Source: Parafannyhessea umbonata (GTDB lineage: Bacteria; Actinomycetota; Coriobacteriia; Coriobacteriales; Atopobiaceae). Taken from it: 64,000 nt of DNA. Below are positions 1 to 8,753 of the stretch, one piece after another. The stretch lies in contig NZ_FOGP01000004.1 in NCBI RefSeq assembly GCF_900111255.1, positions 62,001-126,000 of the forward strand, read 5' to 3'. The notes under the pieces were generated by a model that did no database searches, was not told the origin of the DNA, and worked only from the letters and a program-made list of their open reading frames with translations. Every line of letters starts with the position of its first letter. Position 1 is the stretch's first letter. The translations under genes were made by a program, and so were the position numbers.

Positions 1-294
1 GCGCAGACGCTTGTCGAGTGCGGGGGAGGCGAGACAGCGGTCGTAGACGGCAAGATTCTCGCACTTGTCGAACTCCCCGTCTGCGGCCTGATGAGCGCGG
101 GCAGCGTCGATGACGTGGCCGCGCAGGTAGCCAAGGCCGAGGAGGCGTGGAAACAGATGGGCTGCACCATGCCCTCCCCCTTCATGACCATGGGCGTCAT
201 GTCGCTCGCCTGCGTCCCCGTGCTGCGTCTCACCAACCGCGGGTACGTCAACTGCGTCACCTTCCAGATGGAGCCCCTGATGGAAGAGAAGTAG
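1..294 (+). CDS. ade: Adenine deaminase, C-terminal fragment (5' end outside window)
   Basis: An open frame enters at base 1 and ends at TAG 292-294, giving 97 residues. It reads as the C-terminal domain of bacterial adenine deaminase (Ade), which converts adenine to hypoxanthine and ammonia in purine salvage. Supporting motifs are the GGG turn followed by a V.DG.ilA strand, then LPVCGLMS, then CTMPSPFMTMGVMSLACVPV, which match the conserved tail of the family. The catalytic amidohydrolase domain lies upstream of the window. An unrelated unknown gene follows 47 bases later on the same strand. No frame damage is visible. Identification is by recalled family motifs only. Confidence 0.85.
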   Translation, partial: AQTLVECGGGETAVVDGKILALVELPVCGLMSAGSVDDVAAQVAKAEEAWKQMGCTMPSPFMTMGVMSLACVPVLRLTNRGYVNCVTFQMEPLMEEK

Positions 295-341
295 CCCAGT
301 ACCGCCCGAATCGCAAGCACTTCAACCATTAGGGGAGCAGG

Positions 342-953
342 ATGTCCAAGAAAACGAAGGGTTCTCGCAGGGCCGGCGCAAGGAAGAGAAGTCAGCCGTC
401 GGACGAGGCCGCGGAGCAGAACGAGACGCACGCAAAGCGCGATGCCGAGAGGTACGGAGACGTGCTCTTCTCGGCGACGTACGACATCACCGAGAAGCTT
501 GCCAAGCAGGCAGCCGTCCTCTACGGGGCGCCCCGCCTTTCCGACGCCGCGATCGTCATGCTCGTCGTCGGCCTGGTTGGCCTCGTGGTCACGCTCGCGA
601 CGCCCTATCACGACGTGTTTGTCATGCTCGTCTCGCTGATCTTCGCAGTTACTGGGTCCACGGCCACGCGCAACTGGCCGAACATCCAGGCCTGGGCTCT
701 CATGGGGACCAACATCGGCGAGTCTCAGACCGACGTGCACCGCCATGTCGTGGTCACTTCCGATGAGGTGGTAGTTGAGGGACCGGGTGCTGAGGTCGCC
801 CGGTACCCCCTCTTGCAGCTCAAGCGGGCGCGGCACGACGAGAACGGCTGCCTTGCAAGCTTCGGCAGGGGGCGCGTCGCTTATTTTCCCGCGCGCGTGA
901 TGAGCGCCTCTAAGCTGCGCGAACTCGTTCAGATGTTTGAGGGGACATGCTAG
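342..953 (+). CDS. Unknown membrane protein with two adjacent membrane segments
   Basis: 203 residues, starting at ATG with an AGGGGAGCAGG ribosome site just before it. The first ~45 residues are highly charged and Lys/Arg-rich. Two hydrophobic stretches (about residues 68-85 and 91-105) form a hairpin across the membrane. After them comes a soluble ~90-residue tail with beta-rich character. This layout resembles YcxB-like or bacterial PH-like membrane proteins, but no diagnostic motif was recognised, so no function is assigned. It follows the adenine deaminase gene on the same strand and may share its transcript. A strong hairpin lies about 45 bases after its stop. Confidence 0.7.
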   Translation: MSKKTKGSRRAGARKRSQPSDEAAEQNETHAKRDAERYGDVLFSATYDITEKLAKQAAVLYGAPRLSDAAIVMLVVGLVGLVVTLATPYHDVFVMLVSLIFAVTGSTATRNWPNIQAWALMGTNIGESQTDVHRHVVVTSDEVVVEGPGAEVARYPLLQLKRARHDENGCLASFGRGRVAYFPARVMSASKLRELVQMFEGTC

Positions 954-994
954 CCGCCGGCCATTCCGCAGCAAACGCACGCCATATAACAGAA

Positions 995-1022
995 AAGGTC
1001 AGCGCCCTCAGGCGCTGACCTT
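995..1022 (-). terminator. Intrinsic terminator, usable from both sides
   Basis: Perfect 10-bp hairpin: ggtcagcgcc at 997-1006 pairs with ggcgctgacc at 1011-1020 around a 4-base loop. Four As precede it on the plus strand and give a U tract on minus transcripts, so it best fits termination of the minus-strand tRNA-Arg transcript. Confidence 0.75.
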
Positions 1023-1030
1023 GAACTTTC

Positions 1031-1106
1031 TGGTGACCCCGATTGGATTCGAACCAACGACACCAGGTTTAGGAAACCTGTGCTCTATCCCCTGAGCTAC
1101 GGGGCC
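1031..1106 (-). tRNA. tRNA-Arg (anticodon CCT)
   Basis: 76 bases including an encoded CCA. On the minus strand it starts GGCCCCGTAGCTC. The anticodon stem CAGGT/ACCTG holds the loop TTCCTAA, giving anticodon CCT (Arg, codon AGG). The T arm reads GGTTCGAATCC and the acceptor closes with CGGGGTC plus discriminator A and CCA. All four arms pair. Confidence 0.95.
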
Positions 1107-1183
1107 GTGCTCATGTATTCTAGCATCACTTTCGTCTTGCGCGAAGCAGATTGTGCAGGCGAGCGACAGAAGCCCTCAGCCGA

Positions 1184-1876
1184 CTACTTGTGCTGCTCGT
1201 GCCTGCCGCTCTCAACGGAACGCCTGGCAGCCTTGGCCCTGTCCTTCTGGGACTGCTCCTTGGCCGCCTCGCGTGCGTCTTCCTTGAGCACCTGGCTCAT
1301 TTTCTTGACCGACATCGACTGGGCGGCAACCTCGGCGGCCTTGCGCATGGGGCGCACGATACGCCAGTCGTAGATGAACGCCGCGATGATCACGGCATAC
1401 GCAAGCACCATAAGGACAATCATCAGGATCCCCATGGGAGAGCTGGTGCCCTCCATGACGCCGGGCACGAACTGTCCGATTGCCCAGCTGGCAACCGTCG
1501 AGGCCAGGCCGATGCCAAGAAGGGTCCACCACACGCGCTGGGAGCGCCTGTAACCCTTGGTATTGGTCAGGAGGACATGAGTCGCGGACATGCGGAGGTC
1601 GTCCTTCTCGCGCTGAGCGGCACGCGCGGCCTTCTTCTCTTCCTTGGACATCTCGCTCATGGCCTTGCCAGAGGAGACAACCTTGCCGCCACTCGTCTTT
1701 ACGACGCGCACGCCGTCAGCGGCCTCGCGAGCAGGCTTGGCCTTGGCAACAGACTTCTTGGAGAAGCCCTGCTTGGCCTCCTTGTTCTCCGTCGCGTTCT
1801 TCTCGGAGTCGGCACTCAGGGGGCTGTTTCCCTCGGCCTCCTTCTTGGCAGCGTTGATCGTATCGATGAGCGACAT
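1184..1876 (-). CDS. Unknown membrane protein with charged Ala/Lys/Glu-rich flanks
   Basis: 230 residues. The first ~110 are low-complexity and rich in Lys, Glu and Ala, probably helical or disordered. They are followed by two hydrophobic segments (about residues 117-140 and 148-168) and a second charged Ala/Lys/Glu/Gln-rich helical tail ending in EQHK. The architecture resembles DUF3043-type actinobacterial membrane proteins, but the resemblance is weak and no function is claimed. The gene starts 4 bases after purC ends, with AAGGAG near the purC stop, so it is the second cistron of a purC transcript. Confidence 0.75.
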   Translation of the reverse strand: MSLIDTINAAKKEAEGNSPLSADSEKNATENKEAKQGFSKKSVAKAKPAREAADGVRVVKTSGGKVVSSGKAMSEMSKEEKKAARAAQREKDDLRMSATHVLLTNTKGYRRSQRVWWTLLGIGLASTVASWAIGQFVPGVMEGTSSPMGILMIVLMVLAYAVIIAAFIYDWRIVRPMRKAAEVAAQSMSVKKMSQVLKEDAREAAKEQSQKDRAKAARRSVESGRHEQHK

Positions 1877-1880
1877 AAGA

Positions 1881-2765
1881 CTAGTTCTCCTTCATGGGCG
1901 TGAACTTGGTACCAGTAATGATCTCGAAGGCCTCCTGGTAACGCTTGGAAGTGCCCTCGATGACCTCCTGGGGCAGGTGCGGCGCGTCGCCGGTCATGTC
2001 CCAGTTGGCCTTAAGCCAATCGCGGACGTACTGCTTGTCGTAGCTGGGCTGAACCTTGCCGGCCTCGTAGCCATCTGCGGGCCAGAAGCGGCTGGAGTCC
2101 GGGGTGAGGCACTCATCGATCAGGGTAAGCTCGCCCTCGATGAAGCCAAACTCGAACTTGGTGTCAGCGATGATGATGCCACGGGTCGCAGCATAGTCTG
2201 CAGCAGCATTGTAAATCTTAAGAGCCGCGCTGCGAAGCTGCTGGGCAACGTCGTCGCCGATGAGCTCCTCGCAGCGATCGAACGAGATGTTCTCGTCGTG
2301 ATCACCGAGCTCGGCCTTGGTGGAGGGCGTAAAGATGGCCTCCGGAATCTTAGAGGCCTCGTGCAGACCCTCGGGCAGGTGGATGCCGCAGACGGTGCCG
2401 TCCTGGTCGTAGGTCTTCTTGCCCGAGCCAGTCAGGTAGCCGCGAACGATGGCCTCGACGGGAATGGTGTTGGCCTTCTTGACCAGCATGGAGCGCCCCG
2501 TCAGGTAGTCCGCATACTTCTGGAACTCCTCCGGGTAGTCCTTCACGTCCATAGAGATCAGGTGGTTGGGCATGAGGTCGGCGAACTTGTGGAACCAGAA
2601 CGCCGAGATTCGCGTGAGGATCTCGCCCTTGTACGGGATCTCGTCAGGCAGGATGTAGTCAAACGCACTGATTCGGTCGCTCGCAACCATCAACAGGCTG
2701 TCGCCGCAATCATAGATGTCGCGTACCTTGCCGTGAGAATCCGGACGAATCTCCATGGCTCCCAT
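1881..2765 (-). CDS. purC: Phosphoribosylaminoimidazole-succinocarboxamide synthase (SAICAR synthetase)
   Basis: Joins aspartate to CAIR using ATP, step eight of cytosolic de novo purine synthesis. The 294-residue protein opens with the nucleotide-binding beta hairpin SHGKVRDIYD and SDRISAFD, and later shows EAIVRGYLTGSGKKTY, IADTKFEFG and TLIDECLTPDSSRFWP, all hallmarks of PurC. The open frame extends 38 codons further upstream, but ATG at 2765 has a GGGGAG ribosome site 8 bases away and begins the conserved domain, so that start was chosen. Downstream it is followed at once by an unknown membrane protein gene. purB, purA and purD lie elsewhere in the window, so purine genes are scattered rather than clustered. 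Confidence 0.95.
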   Translation of the reverse strand: MGAMEIRPDSHGKVRDIYDCGDSLLMVASDRISAFDYILPDEIPYKGEILTRISAFWFHKFADLMPNHLISMDVKDYPEEFQKYADYLTGRSMLVKKANTIPVEAIVRGYLTGSGKKTYDQDGTVCGIHLPEGLHEASKIPEAIFTPSTKAELGDHDENISFDRCEELIGDDVAQQLRSAALKIYNAAADYAATRGIIIADTKFEFGFIEGELTLIDECLTPDSSRFWPADGYEAGKVQPSYDKQYVRDWLKANWDMTGDAPHLPQEVIEGTSKRYQEAFEIITGTKFTPMKEN

Positions 2766-2891
2766 GTTTTTGGCTCCCCTCAAGAGACTAATACAGTGAC
2801 TACGCCTGGCCAACAGACGCAGCATGTTCGATTGTAGTAGATGCCACAGGAGATTTCGCAGGCACAAGCGCGCTGTCACGCAATGACAACG

Positions 2892-4478
2892 CTAGCCAAT
2901 CAGCTCTTCGCCCGAGGGGTTCGGCTTGTAGCTGCGGTCGCGATCGATGGGGATGCGGAGCGTGAACGTCGTTCCCTTGCCAAGCTCCGACTCGACCCCA
3001 ATGCTCCCGTTGTGCTTGTCGATAATCTCCTTGGTGAGCGCAAGGCCAACGCCCAGGCCACCCGAAACCCTCTCGCGACTGGCGTCAGAGCGCCAGAAGC
3101 GCGAGAAAACGCGTGGGATGTCCTCCTTGGCGATGCCGATGCCCGTGTCGCGCACCGAGATGAGCATCTCGTTCTTGAAGCGGTCGCGGTCAATCGCAAC
3201 GACGACCCAGCCGCCCTCGGGCGTGTACCTCATGGCATTGGACATGATGTTGGTCACGGCCTCGCGAATGAGGTCGGGATTCACGTCGGCATAAAGCTCG
3301 TGCGTCGGGATCTTATCGTCAAAGCGCAGGCGGAGGCCGCGGTCGTTAAAGAGCTGCTCCTGCATCGAGACGAGACTTTTGACGACGTAGACCATCTCGG
3401 TTCGCTCGGTTTTAAAGTCGGTGTTGTTCTCAACACGGGACAGGTGCAGCATCGCATCGACCAGCCGAGAAAGGCGTCGTACTTCTCCCGCGACAACCTC
3501 GAAGTGCTCGTTGTCCGAGGGCAGCACGCCGTCTTGCATTGCCTCGACCGTCGCGAGCATTGCCATGAGGGGCGTGCGCAACTCGTGGGCAACGTCCGAG
3601 GTCAGTCGGTGCTCGAACTTGATGTCGCGCTCGAGCTCGGTGGCCATGCTGTCGAAGGTCTCGCCCAGGCGTCCAATCTCATCGTCGCCCTTGAGGTTGG
3701 TCCGCGCAGTCAGGTCGCCGTTTCTGATCGCGCGCGCCGTCGAGGTGATCTTCACCACCGGGCGCGTCAGCGTTCGCGAAGAGCAGTAGCCGATGACACC
3801 GGCCAGCGCGATTGCGATGACGCCGGCAAGCGCCATACCGTAGTACGAGTTCATTTTGAACGCGGCGTCCGACTTAGTGGTGACGGCCTCGGCGTCAAAG
3901 GCCCAGAGCCTGACCGAGCCGAGTTTGATGCCCGACCTGTCCAGAACGTCGGCCGACACGATGGAATCGACGTTGTCCTGATCATTGATGTCATTGGGAG
4001 AGGCACCCTCGTTAGATGACGACTTGCGGTTGACCGTGGTATCGTCGTACAGGACATTTCCCGAGGCATCGAGCACCTGCATTCCCAGGTCGGGATAGGC
4101 GGCCGTGATCGCGGGGGCATAGCCCACCACGTCGGGGGTCCAGCCGCCCGATTCCTCATACTGGCTGGAGAGCGCATCGGCCGTCTGCTGGGCAAGCCTT
4201 TGCATGTTGTCCCGCGCATAGCCCTGGAACTGCTGCTCCCACACTGTTGCCAGAACGACGGTGAAGATGGCGACGCACATGACAGCGGTCATGACGAAGT
4301 AGAACGCCATCCTGCCGGTAAAGGTCTTCGCCGGGCGCGTCGGCCTCGCATCACGCTTGAGCGTGCTGAAGTAGGCCTTGGACGACTCCGACATGTCCAT
4401 GTTCAGGACCTCATCGTAGTAGCGGGCAATGTCCTCGGAGTAGAGGTCTTCTTTCGGCATATCGTCACTTTCACCCAT
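2892..4478 (-). CDS. Two-component sensor histidine kinase (HAMP, HisKA, HATPase)
   Basis: 528 residues from ATG 4478, which has GAGGTG 7 bases upstream; a GTG five codons earlier lacks a good site. An N-terminal ~55-residue cytoplasmic stretch is followed by a first membrane helix (about 58-80), an extracytoplasmic sensor region, a second helix (about 213-232), HAMP, then the H box DVAHELRTPL with the phospho-accepting His near residue 298. N box TNIMSNAMRYTPEGG, G1 DTGIGI and G2 GGLGVGLALTKE complete an intact kinase. The partner is the response regulator just upstream. The signal sensed cannot be told. A terminator-like hairpin lies between the two genes, so the kinase may be made in smaller amount. 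Confidence 0.92.
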   Translation of the reverse strand: MGESDDMPKEDLYSEDIARYYDEVLNMDMSESSKAYFSTLKRDARPTRPAKTFTGRMAFYFVMTAVMCVAIFTVVLATVWEQQFQGYARDNMQRLAQQTADALSSQYEESGGWTPDVVGYAPAITAAYPDLGMQVLDASGNVLYDDTTVNRKSSSNEGASPNDINDQDNVDSIVSADVLDRSGIKLGSVRLWAFDAEAVTTKSDAAFKMNSYYGMALAGVIAIALAGVIGYCSSRTLTRPVVKITSTARAIRNGDLTARTNLKGDDEIGRLGETFDSMATELERDIKFEHRLTSDVAHELRTPLMAMLATVEAMQDGVLPSDNEHFEVVAGEVRRLSRLVDAMLHLSRVENNTDFKTERTEMVYVVKSLVSMQEQLFNDRGLRLRFDDKIPTHELYADVNPDLIREAVTNIMSNAMRYTPEGGWVVVAIDRDRFKNEMLISVRDTGIGIAKEDIPRVFSRFWRSDASRERVSGGLGVGLALTKEIIDKHNGSIGVESELGKGTTFTLRIPIDRDRSYKPNPSGEELIG

Positions 4479-4497
4479 CTGTCGACACCTCACTCAG

Positions 4498-4530
4498 AAA
4501 AAAGGGCGCCAAGCAATCTGCCTGGCGCCC
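4498..4530 (-). terminator. Terminator-like hairpin between response regulator and kinase
   Basis: gggcgcca at 4504-4511 pairs with tggcgccc at 4523-4530, and minus-strand transcripts then run into six Us (4503-4498). It sits in the 87-base gap between the response regulator stop and the kinase start. That position would let it act as a partial terminator trimming kinase expression. Confidence 0.65.
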
Positions 4531-4565
4531 ATTGCTAACGTTGCATGCGCAATCCAACCGCGAGG

Positions 4566-5291
4566 CTACTTTGCCTCGTCCGCCGCACCGTCCTTGTTGG
4601 CAGACTCGAAGCGATAGCCAACGCCGTGGACAGTATAAAGCCAGCGGGGATTACGAGGATCGTCGCCCAGCTTGGCACGGAGGTTCTTGACGTGCGAGTC
4701 GATGGTGCGCTCGTAGCCCTCGAAGTCGTAGCCCAGGACTTTCTCGACCAGTTCCATGCGCGTGTAGACGCGGCCCGGGTAGCGAGCGAGGGTGGTCAGC
4801 AGCTTGAACTCGGACGCGGTAAGATCGACTTCCTTGTTCTCGACCATGACCTTGTGGCCCGAGATGTCGATGACGAGGTCGCCGAAGTCCAGAACCTCAA
4901 GCTGGGGCTCGCTCTCGGTGTGGGCACGGCGGAGCAGCGCACGCACGCGGGCGACGAGCTCACGCGGCGAGAAGGGCTTGATCAGGTAGTCGTCGGCGCC
5001 AAGCTCCAGGCCAATGATGCGGTCCTCGACCTCGCCCTTTGCGGTCAGCATGATGATGGGCACATTGGAGGTCTCGCGAACGGCGCGGCAGACGCGCTCA
5101 CCCGAGAGCTTGGGAAGCATGAGGTCGAGAATGATGAGGTCGAAGGAGTGCTTCTCGAACTCTTCGAGGGCGCTCTGCCCGTCACCCACGCCGCGGACGA
5201 CGTAGCCCTCGCGCTCGAGATAAGCGGCAACCGCATCGCGGATCGTCTTCTCATCCTCAACAAGGAGGATTCTCTTCTCCTCTGAAGCCAT
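4566..5291 (-). CDS. OmpR/PhoB-family response regulator
   Basis: 241 residues with an N-terminal receiver domain (acidic pocket VEDE, phospho-acceptor Asp56 in IILDLMLP, MLTAKGEVEDRI, KPFSPRELVARVRA) and a C-terminal winged helix (DLTASEFKLLTTLARYPGRV, SHVKNLRAKLGDDPRNPRW, VHGVGYRFE). It is activated by phosphorylation, binds promoters and is paired with the downstream histidine kinase. It resembles the MtrA/RegX3/WalR group, but the exact orthologue cannot be fixed from sequence alone. A site TAAGGAGCAG precedes its ATG. The last ~12 residues are an acidic/Lys tail. Confidence 0.93.
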   Translation of the reverse strand: MASEEKRILLVEDEKTIRDAVAAYLEREGYVVRGVGDGQSALEEFEKHSFDLIILDLMLPKLSGERVCRAVRETSNVPIIMLTAKGEVEDRIIGLELGADDYLIKPFSPRELVARVRALLRRAHTESEPQLEVLDFGDLVIDISGHKVMVENKEVDLTASEFKLLTTLARYPGRVYTRMELVEKVLGYDFEGYERTIDSHVKNLRAKLGDDPRNPRWLYTVHGVGYRFESANKDGAADEAK

Positions 5292-5481
5292 CTGGCTGCT
5301 CCTTACTTTTCGTACCTGGACGCGCGGGCGGAAAACCGGAGGCGCAACATCGTTTCAAACGGTGCCATTCAAAAATGGCATAGGCTAAGTGACAGATTAA
5401 TGGTCATAAGCGTTTGCTATTTTAACGCAGCTTACAAATTATCGCTTGTGACTCATTACGAAACGGCCTAAGTGTCACTCT
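5292..5481. promoter_or_regulatory. AT-rich upstream region of the response regulator gene
   Basis: This 190-base gap is clearly more AT-rich than its surroundings between about 5360 and 5465. It must carry the promoter of the minus-strand two-component genes. A small inverted repeat (tgccatt/aatggca, about 5364-5381) is present. No convincing -35/-10 pair was settled on. Confidence 0.35.
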
Positions 5482-6753
5482 TTACAGGTCAAACGCACGC
5501 ACCACGACGGTGGACGGATAACCGGTATCCTCCGCCTTAACGGTGCAGAAGGTCACGAAACGCGACGTGGTGCCCACGCTTGAGGGGTACTCGCCGTAGT
5601 CGAGCGACCGATTGGTCGCGGCGAGAATCGAATACGAGCGCTTGTCGGTATCGACCACGAAGTACGACGACGAGCTCTTGATGAAGTATCGGCTACCCTT
5701 TCCAGCAATCTGGGCGGAGGGCTCACGCGAAAGAGCCACGAAGGGACCATCCGCGCTGCCGATGTAACTGCCCATGTTACCCAGCAGGCCGCCGGAGGCA
5801 TAGTTGGCCTCGATGGAGAAGGCGAACTTATCGCCCATGCGCACCGCACTGAGAGGCTTGACCGACGCCGGAAGGATGAGCTGGTCAAGCTGCTTGTAAC
5901 CATCACTCAGGTCATACGCCGTGATGCCATAGTAGGTTCCCTTATCGCCCTTCACGCGCGGGACCAGAGTCAGAACGTCATCCGAGACGGCAAGGGGCGC
6001 TCCAAACCTGCCGGCGGACTCGACGATTGCGTCGGCATTGCTTCCGCCCGCCTTCCAGGCGTAGCAGAACGAGTGCTCGGTAGACTTGCCGCCCGTGGCG
6101 TTCGGCATGACCAACCAGAACACGCGCGAGTCGGAACAGGCAATCTGGGGCGGGTCGTAGTCGGCGGAAGCCTCCCAGAGCGTGGAGATGTCCCCCGTCA
6201 GGGCGCCGTCCGAGAAGCGGGCGGCATACAGGTGCCAGCCGCGGTCAAGCAAGTTGATTTCAACCCAGGCGTAGACGCTGTCGCTGCAGCAAGCCTCGTA
6301 GATCACGACGTTGTCGGCATCCTTGGTGTGCGGCTCCGAGACCACTTCCACCAGCTTGCCGGTGGTGATGGCAAGTGCCGACGCCTTGACCGGCGGGTTT
6401 GCGGAAGAGCCCGCCGTAGTGACGGGAATCCAGGTGTCCCCACCGCCGGGGCGAAGTACGCTGCCCAAGGCGATGTTCCAAGTGTGCGTCGGCGAGAGGG
6501 ACGACTCGTCGTACGAGAACTTGTTCTCGTTCGTGTTGGGATCGATCACGTAGTCGGCGGATTCGGAATCCACGACGACCGGGTCGCCGCTGCCGTTGCT
6601 CGCGTTCTTGCAGCCGTCGAGCGAAGCCGCGACGACGGCGACGGCCGTAGTGGCACCGATGCCCTTGAACAGGCCGCGGCGCGTGATGGCCCGACGTCCG
6701 TCCCCATTGCCAGCGAATGGCGCGCCCTCCCGCGTGTTCCTGAAGAGCGCCAA
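5482..6753 (-). CDS. Tat-exported putative lipoprotein, probable beta-propeller
   Basis: 423 residues starting at TTG 6753, one base after the TSCPD gene stop, with CGGAGG 6 bases upstream. The frame is open further 5', but that part overlaps the upstream gene and looks like shadow coding. The N-terminus carries a twin-arginine signal (ITRRGLFKGIG), a hydrophobic stretch and a lipobox-like SLDGC, implying folded export and lipid anchoring. The mature part has repeated W/Y-rich beta segments such as TLWEASADYDPPQIACSDSRV and CYAWKAGGS, suggesting a propeller-like fold. No catalytic motif or cofactor site was recognised and the role is unknown. Tight spacing implies translational coupling to the TSCPD gene. 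Confidence 0.75.
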   Translation of the reverse strand: MALFRNTREGAPFAGNGDGRRAITRRGLFKGIGATTAVAVVAASLDGCKNASNGSGDPVVVDSESADYVIDPNTNENKFSYDESSLSPTHTWNIALGSVLRPGGGDTWIPVTTAGSSANPPVKASALAITTGKLVEVVSEPHTKDADNVVIYEACCSDSVYAWVEINLLDRGWHLYAARFSDGALTGDISTLWEASADYDPPQIACSDSRVFWLVMPNATGGKSTEHSFCYAWKAGGSNADAIVESAGRFGAPLAVSDDVLTLVPRVKGDKGTYYGITAYDLSDGYKQLDQLILPASVKPLSAVRMGDKFAFSIEANYASGGLLGNMGSYIGSADGPFVALSREPSAQIAGKGSRYFIKSSSSYFVVDTDKRSYSILAATNRSLDYGEYPSSVGTTSRFVTFCTVKAEDTGYPSTVVVRAFDL

Positions 6754-6754
6754 G

Positions 6755-7033
6755 CTAGGCCTCCGTCTGGATTCCGGCCGACTTGCGGGCCTCAAGCAGA
6801 CCAAGGGTGAGCTGGTCGGCACACGAGGTCTTGCGCGGGCCACAGGTGTTGCCGGCAAGGGTCTCGACGACCTCGTCGACCGAGCGACCCTCAATGAGCT
6901 TGCCAATGGCCTTCAGATTGCCGTTACAACCACCCTCGAACGCGACGCCCTGAATGGTCTTGCCCTGATCGTCGAGCTCGATGTGGATGACGCGCGAGCA
7001 GACGCCCCGGGGCCTGAAGTCGTAGTGGATCAT
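6755..7033 (-). CDS. TSCPD domain protein (TIGR03905-like)
   Basis: 92 residues. It contains GVCSR near the start, GGCNGNLKAIGKLIEG in the middle and CGPRKTSCADQL near the end, the cysteine pattern of the small TSCPD family. That family resembles the C-terminal domain of B12-dependent ribonucleotide reductases. The function is not established; the paired cysteines suggest metal or redox chemistry. ATG 7033 was chosen over an in-frame start 29 codons upstream because GGGGAGG directly precedes it and the family begins there. The downstream lipoprotein gene starts one base after its stop. Confidence 0.85.
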   Translation of the reverse strand: MIHYDFRPRGVCSRVIHIELDDQGKTIQGVAFEGGCNGNLKAIGKLIEGRSVDEVVETLAGNTCGPRKTSCADQLTLGLLEARKSAGIQTEA

Positions 7034-7079
7034 GTCCTCCCCTTCCGTTTTTCCTCCCTCAGTATACCCACCACCTCGC

Positions 7080-7117
7080 AAAAGCAAGTCGCCCGCACGA
7101 CCATGCGCACGGGCGAC
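7080..7117 (-). terminator. Intrinsic terminator after purB
   Basis: gtcgcccg at 7088-7095 pairs with cgggcgac at 7110-7117, with additional pairing toward the loop. Minus-strand transcripts continue into TTGCTTTT. It lies 80 bases beyond the purB stop. Confidence 0.65.
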
Positions 7118-7196
7118 CACAGAACAGGTATGCGGTTGCGAATCAGGGCTGCTTGCTCAGGAGGGCCCGCGTACTTCTCTCCTGGCGCAAGCCGGG

Positions 7197-8546
7197 CTAG
7201 TCGAAGTCGAGCTGCTCGAGGCGGTCGAACACCGTGTCGATGCGACCGAGGAAGCTCCAGGGGTCGAAGATCTTGTCGAGCTGCTCCGCTGTGAGCTTGC
7301 AGGCGGGATCGGCCTCGAGCTTGGAGCGGAAGGTGGTGCCGTTCGGATCGCACTGCTGCACCTCATGCCAGGTTGCCATGGCGTTCGACTGGACGATCTT
7401 GTAGGCATCCTCGCGCGTGATGCCCGTGTCGACCAGGGCAAGCAAGACCTTGGAGGAGTAGATGAGGCCGCGGGTCTTGTTGAGGTTAGCCAGCATCTGG
7501 GCGGGATACAGAATCAGGCCGTCGACGATGCGGTTGAGGCAGGTGAACATGTGGTCCAGGGCGATGAAGCTGTCTGCCTGGGCGACGCGCTCGGCGGAGG
7601 AGTGGCTGATATCACGCTCGTGCCAAAGAGCGACGTTGTCAAACGCGACCTGCGCGTTCGCCTTGACGACACGAGAGAGACCGCAGACCTTCTCGAGCGT
7701 GATGGGATTGCGCTTGTGCGGCATGGCACTGGAGCCCTTCTGGCCCTTGCGGAACGGCTCCTCGGCCTCGAGGGTGTCAGTACGCTGGAGGTTGCGGATC
7801 TCGGTCGCGATGCGCTCGCAGGTCGCGGCGGTCGTGGCAAGAACGCCGGCAAGATAGGCGTGGTGGTCGCGGCTGATGACCTGTGTCGACAGGGGGTCGT
7901 GAACCAGGCCCAGGCGCTCGCAGACGTACTCCTCGACGCGCGGGTCGATGCTGGAGTAGGTTCCGACGGCACCCGAGATGGCGCCGAAAGCGACGTTGTT
8001 GCGGGCGTCCTGCAGGCGATCGAGGTCGCGCTTGAGCTCCCAGGCCCAGCTGCCGAACTTCATGCCAAAGGTCATCGGCTCGGCGTGGATGCCGTGGGTA
8101 CGGCCAACGCAGAGGGTCTCGCGCTCCTCGAACGCGCGACGCTTGCAGATCTTGCCGAGCTTGCGGCAATCCTCGATCAGGATGTCGGTCGCCTGGACCA
8201 GCTGGTAGCACAGCGCGGTGTCGCCAAGGTCCGAGCTGGTCATGCCATAGTGGACCCAACGGCTGGGCCTGGGCTTGCCCTCGGGGACGTCAGCGTCAAT
8301 GTAGCTGCCCATGTTGGTCAAAAACGCGATGACGTCGTGGTTGGTGACAGCCTCAATCTCGTCGACCTCTGCCTTGTTGAACTTGGCGTGATCGCGAATC
8401 CACTGCGCCTCTTCCTTGGTGATGCCGTTCAGCCCAAGCTCGGCATGGGCCTCGCAAGCCAGGACCTCGATCTCCTGCCAGATGGCGTACTTGTTCTCGA
8501 GCGAGAAGATCTTGCCCATCTCGGGACGGGTGTAGCGATCGATCAT
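7197..8546 (-). CDS. purB: Adenylosuccinate lyase
   Basis: 449 residues. It splits SAICAR to AICAR and fumarate in de novo purine synthesis and adenylosuccinate to AMP and fumarate in the final AMP branch. The fumarase/aspartase superfamily signature GSSAMPHKRNPITLEK is intact, as are RTHGIHAEPMTFG and MTSSDLGDTAL. ATG 8546 has GAAAGGA 6 bases upstream and begins MIDRYTRPEMG, the usual N-terminus; an ATG eleven codons earlier is rejected. Together with purC, purA and purD in this window it covers several purine steps, but the genes are not contiguous. Confidence 0.95.
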   Translation of the reverse strand: MIDRYTRPEMGKIFSLENKYAIWQEIEVLACEAHAELGLNGITKEEAQWIRDHAKFNKAEVDEIEAVTNHDVIAFLTNMGSYIDADVPEGKPRPSRWVHYGMTSSDLGDTALCYQLVQATDILIEDCRKLGKICKRRAFEERETLCVGRTHGIHAEPMTFGMKFGSWAWELKRDLDRLQDARNNVAFGAISGAVGTYSSIDPRVEEYVCERLGLVHDPLSTQVISRDHHAYLAGVLATTAATCERIATEIRNLQRTDTLEAEEPFRKGQKGSSAMPHKRNPITLEKVCGLSRVVKANAQVAFDNVALWHERDISHSSAERVAQADSFIALDHMFTCLNRIVDGLILYPAQMLANLNKTRGLIYSSKVLLALVDTGITREDAYKIVQSNAMATWHEVQQCDPNGTTFRSKLEADPACKLTAEQLDKIFDPWSFLGRIDTVFDRLEQLDFD

Positions 8547-8753
8547 GTGGCGTCCTTTCATAAGGAGAAGTGCATGCAATCACGCACAGACAAATGAGCC
8601 GCACAAGATTCTACCGCGGCGCCGCACGACGAGGAGACTGCGCAACCAGAGCGCAAACTACCCCCATCGACTCAGGACGTGTGCGCTTCTTTCTTGAAAG
8701 GTCGGACCAAGGCGGAGGTCGAATCAGATGTCGGCCACGACGTATCGGCCGGG

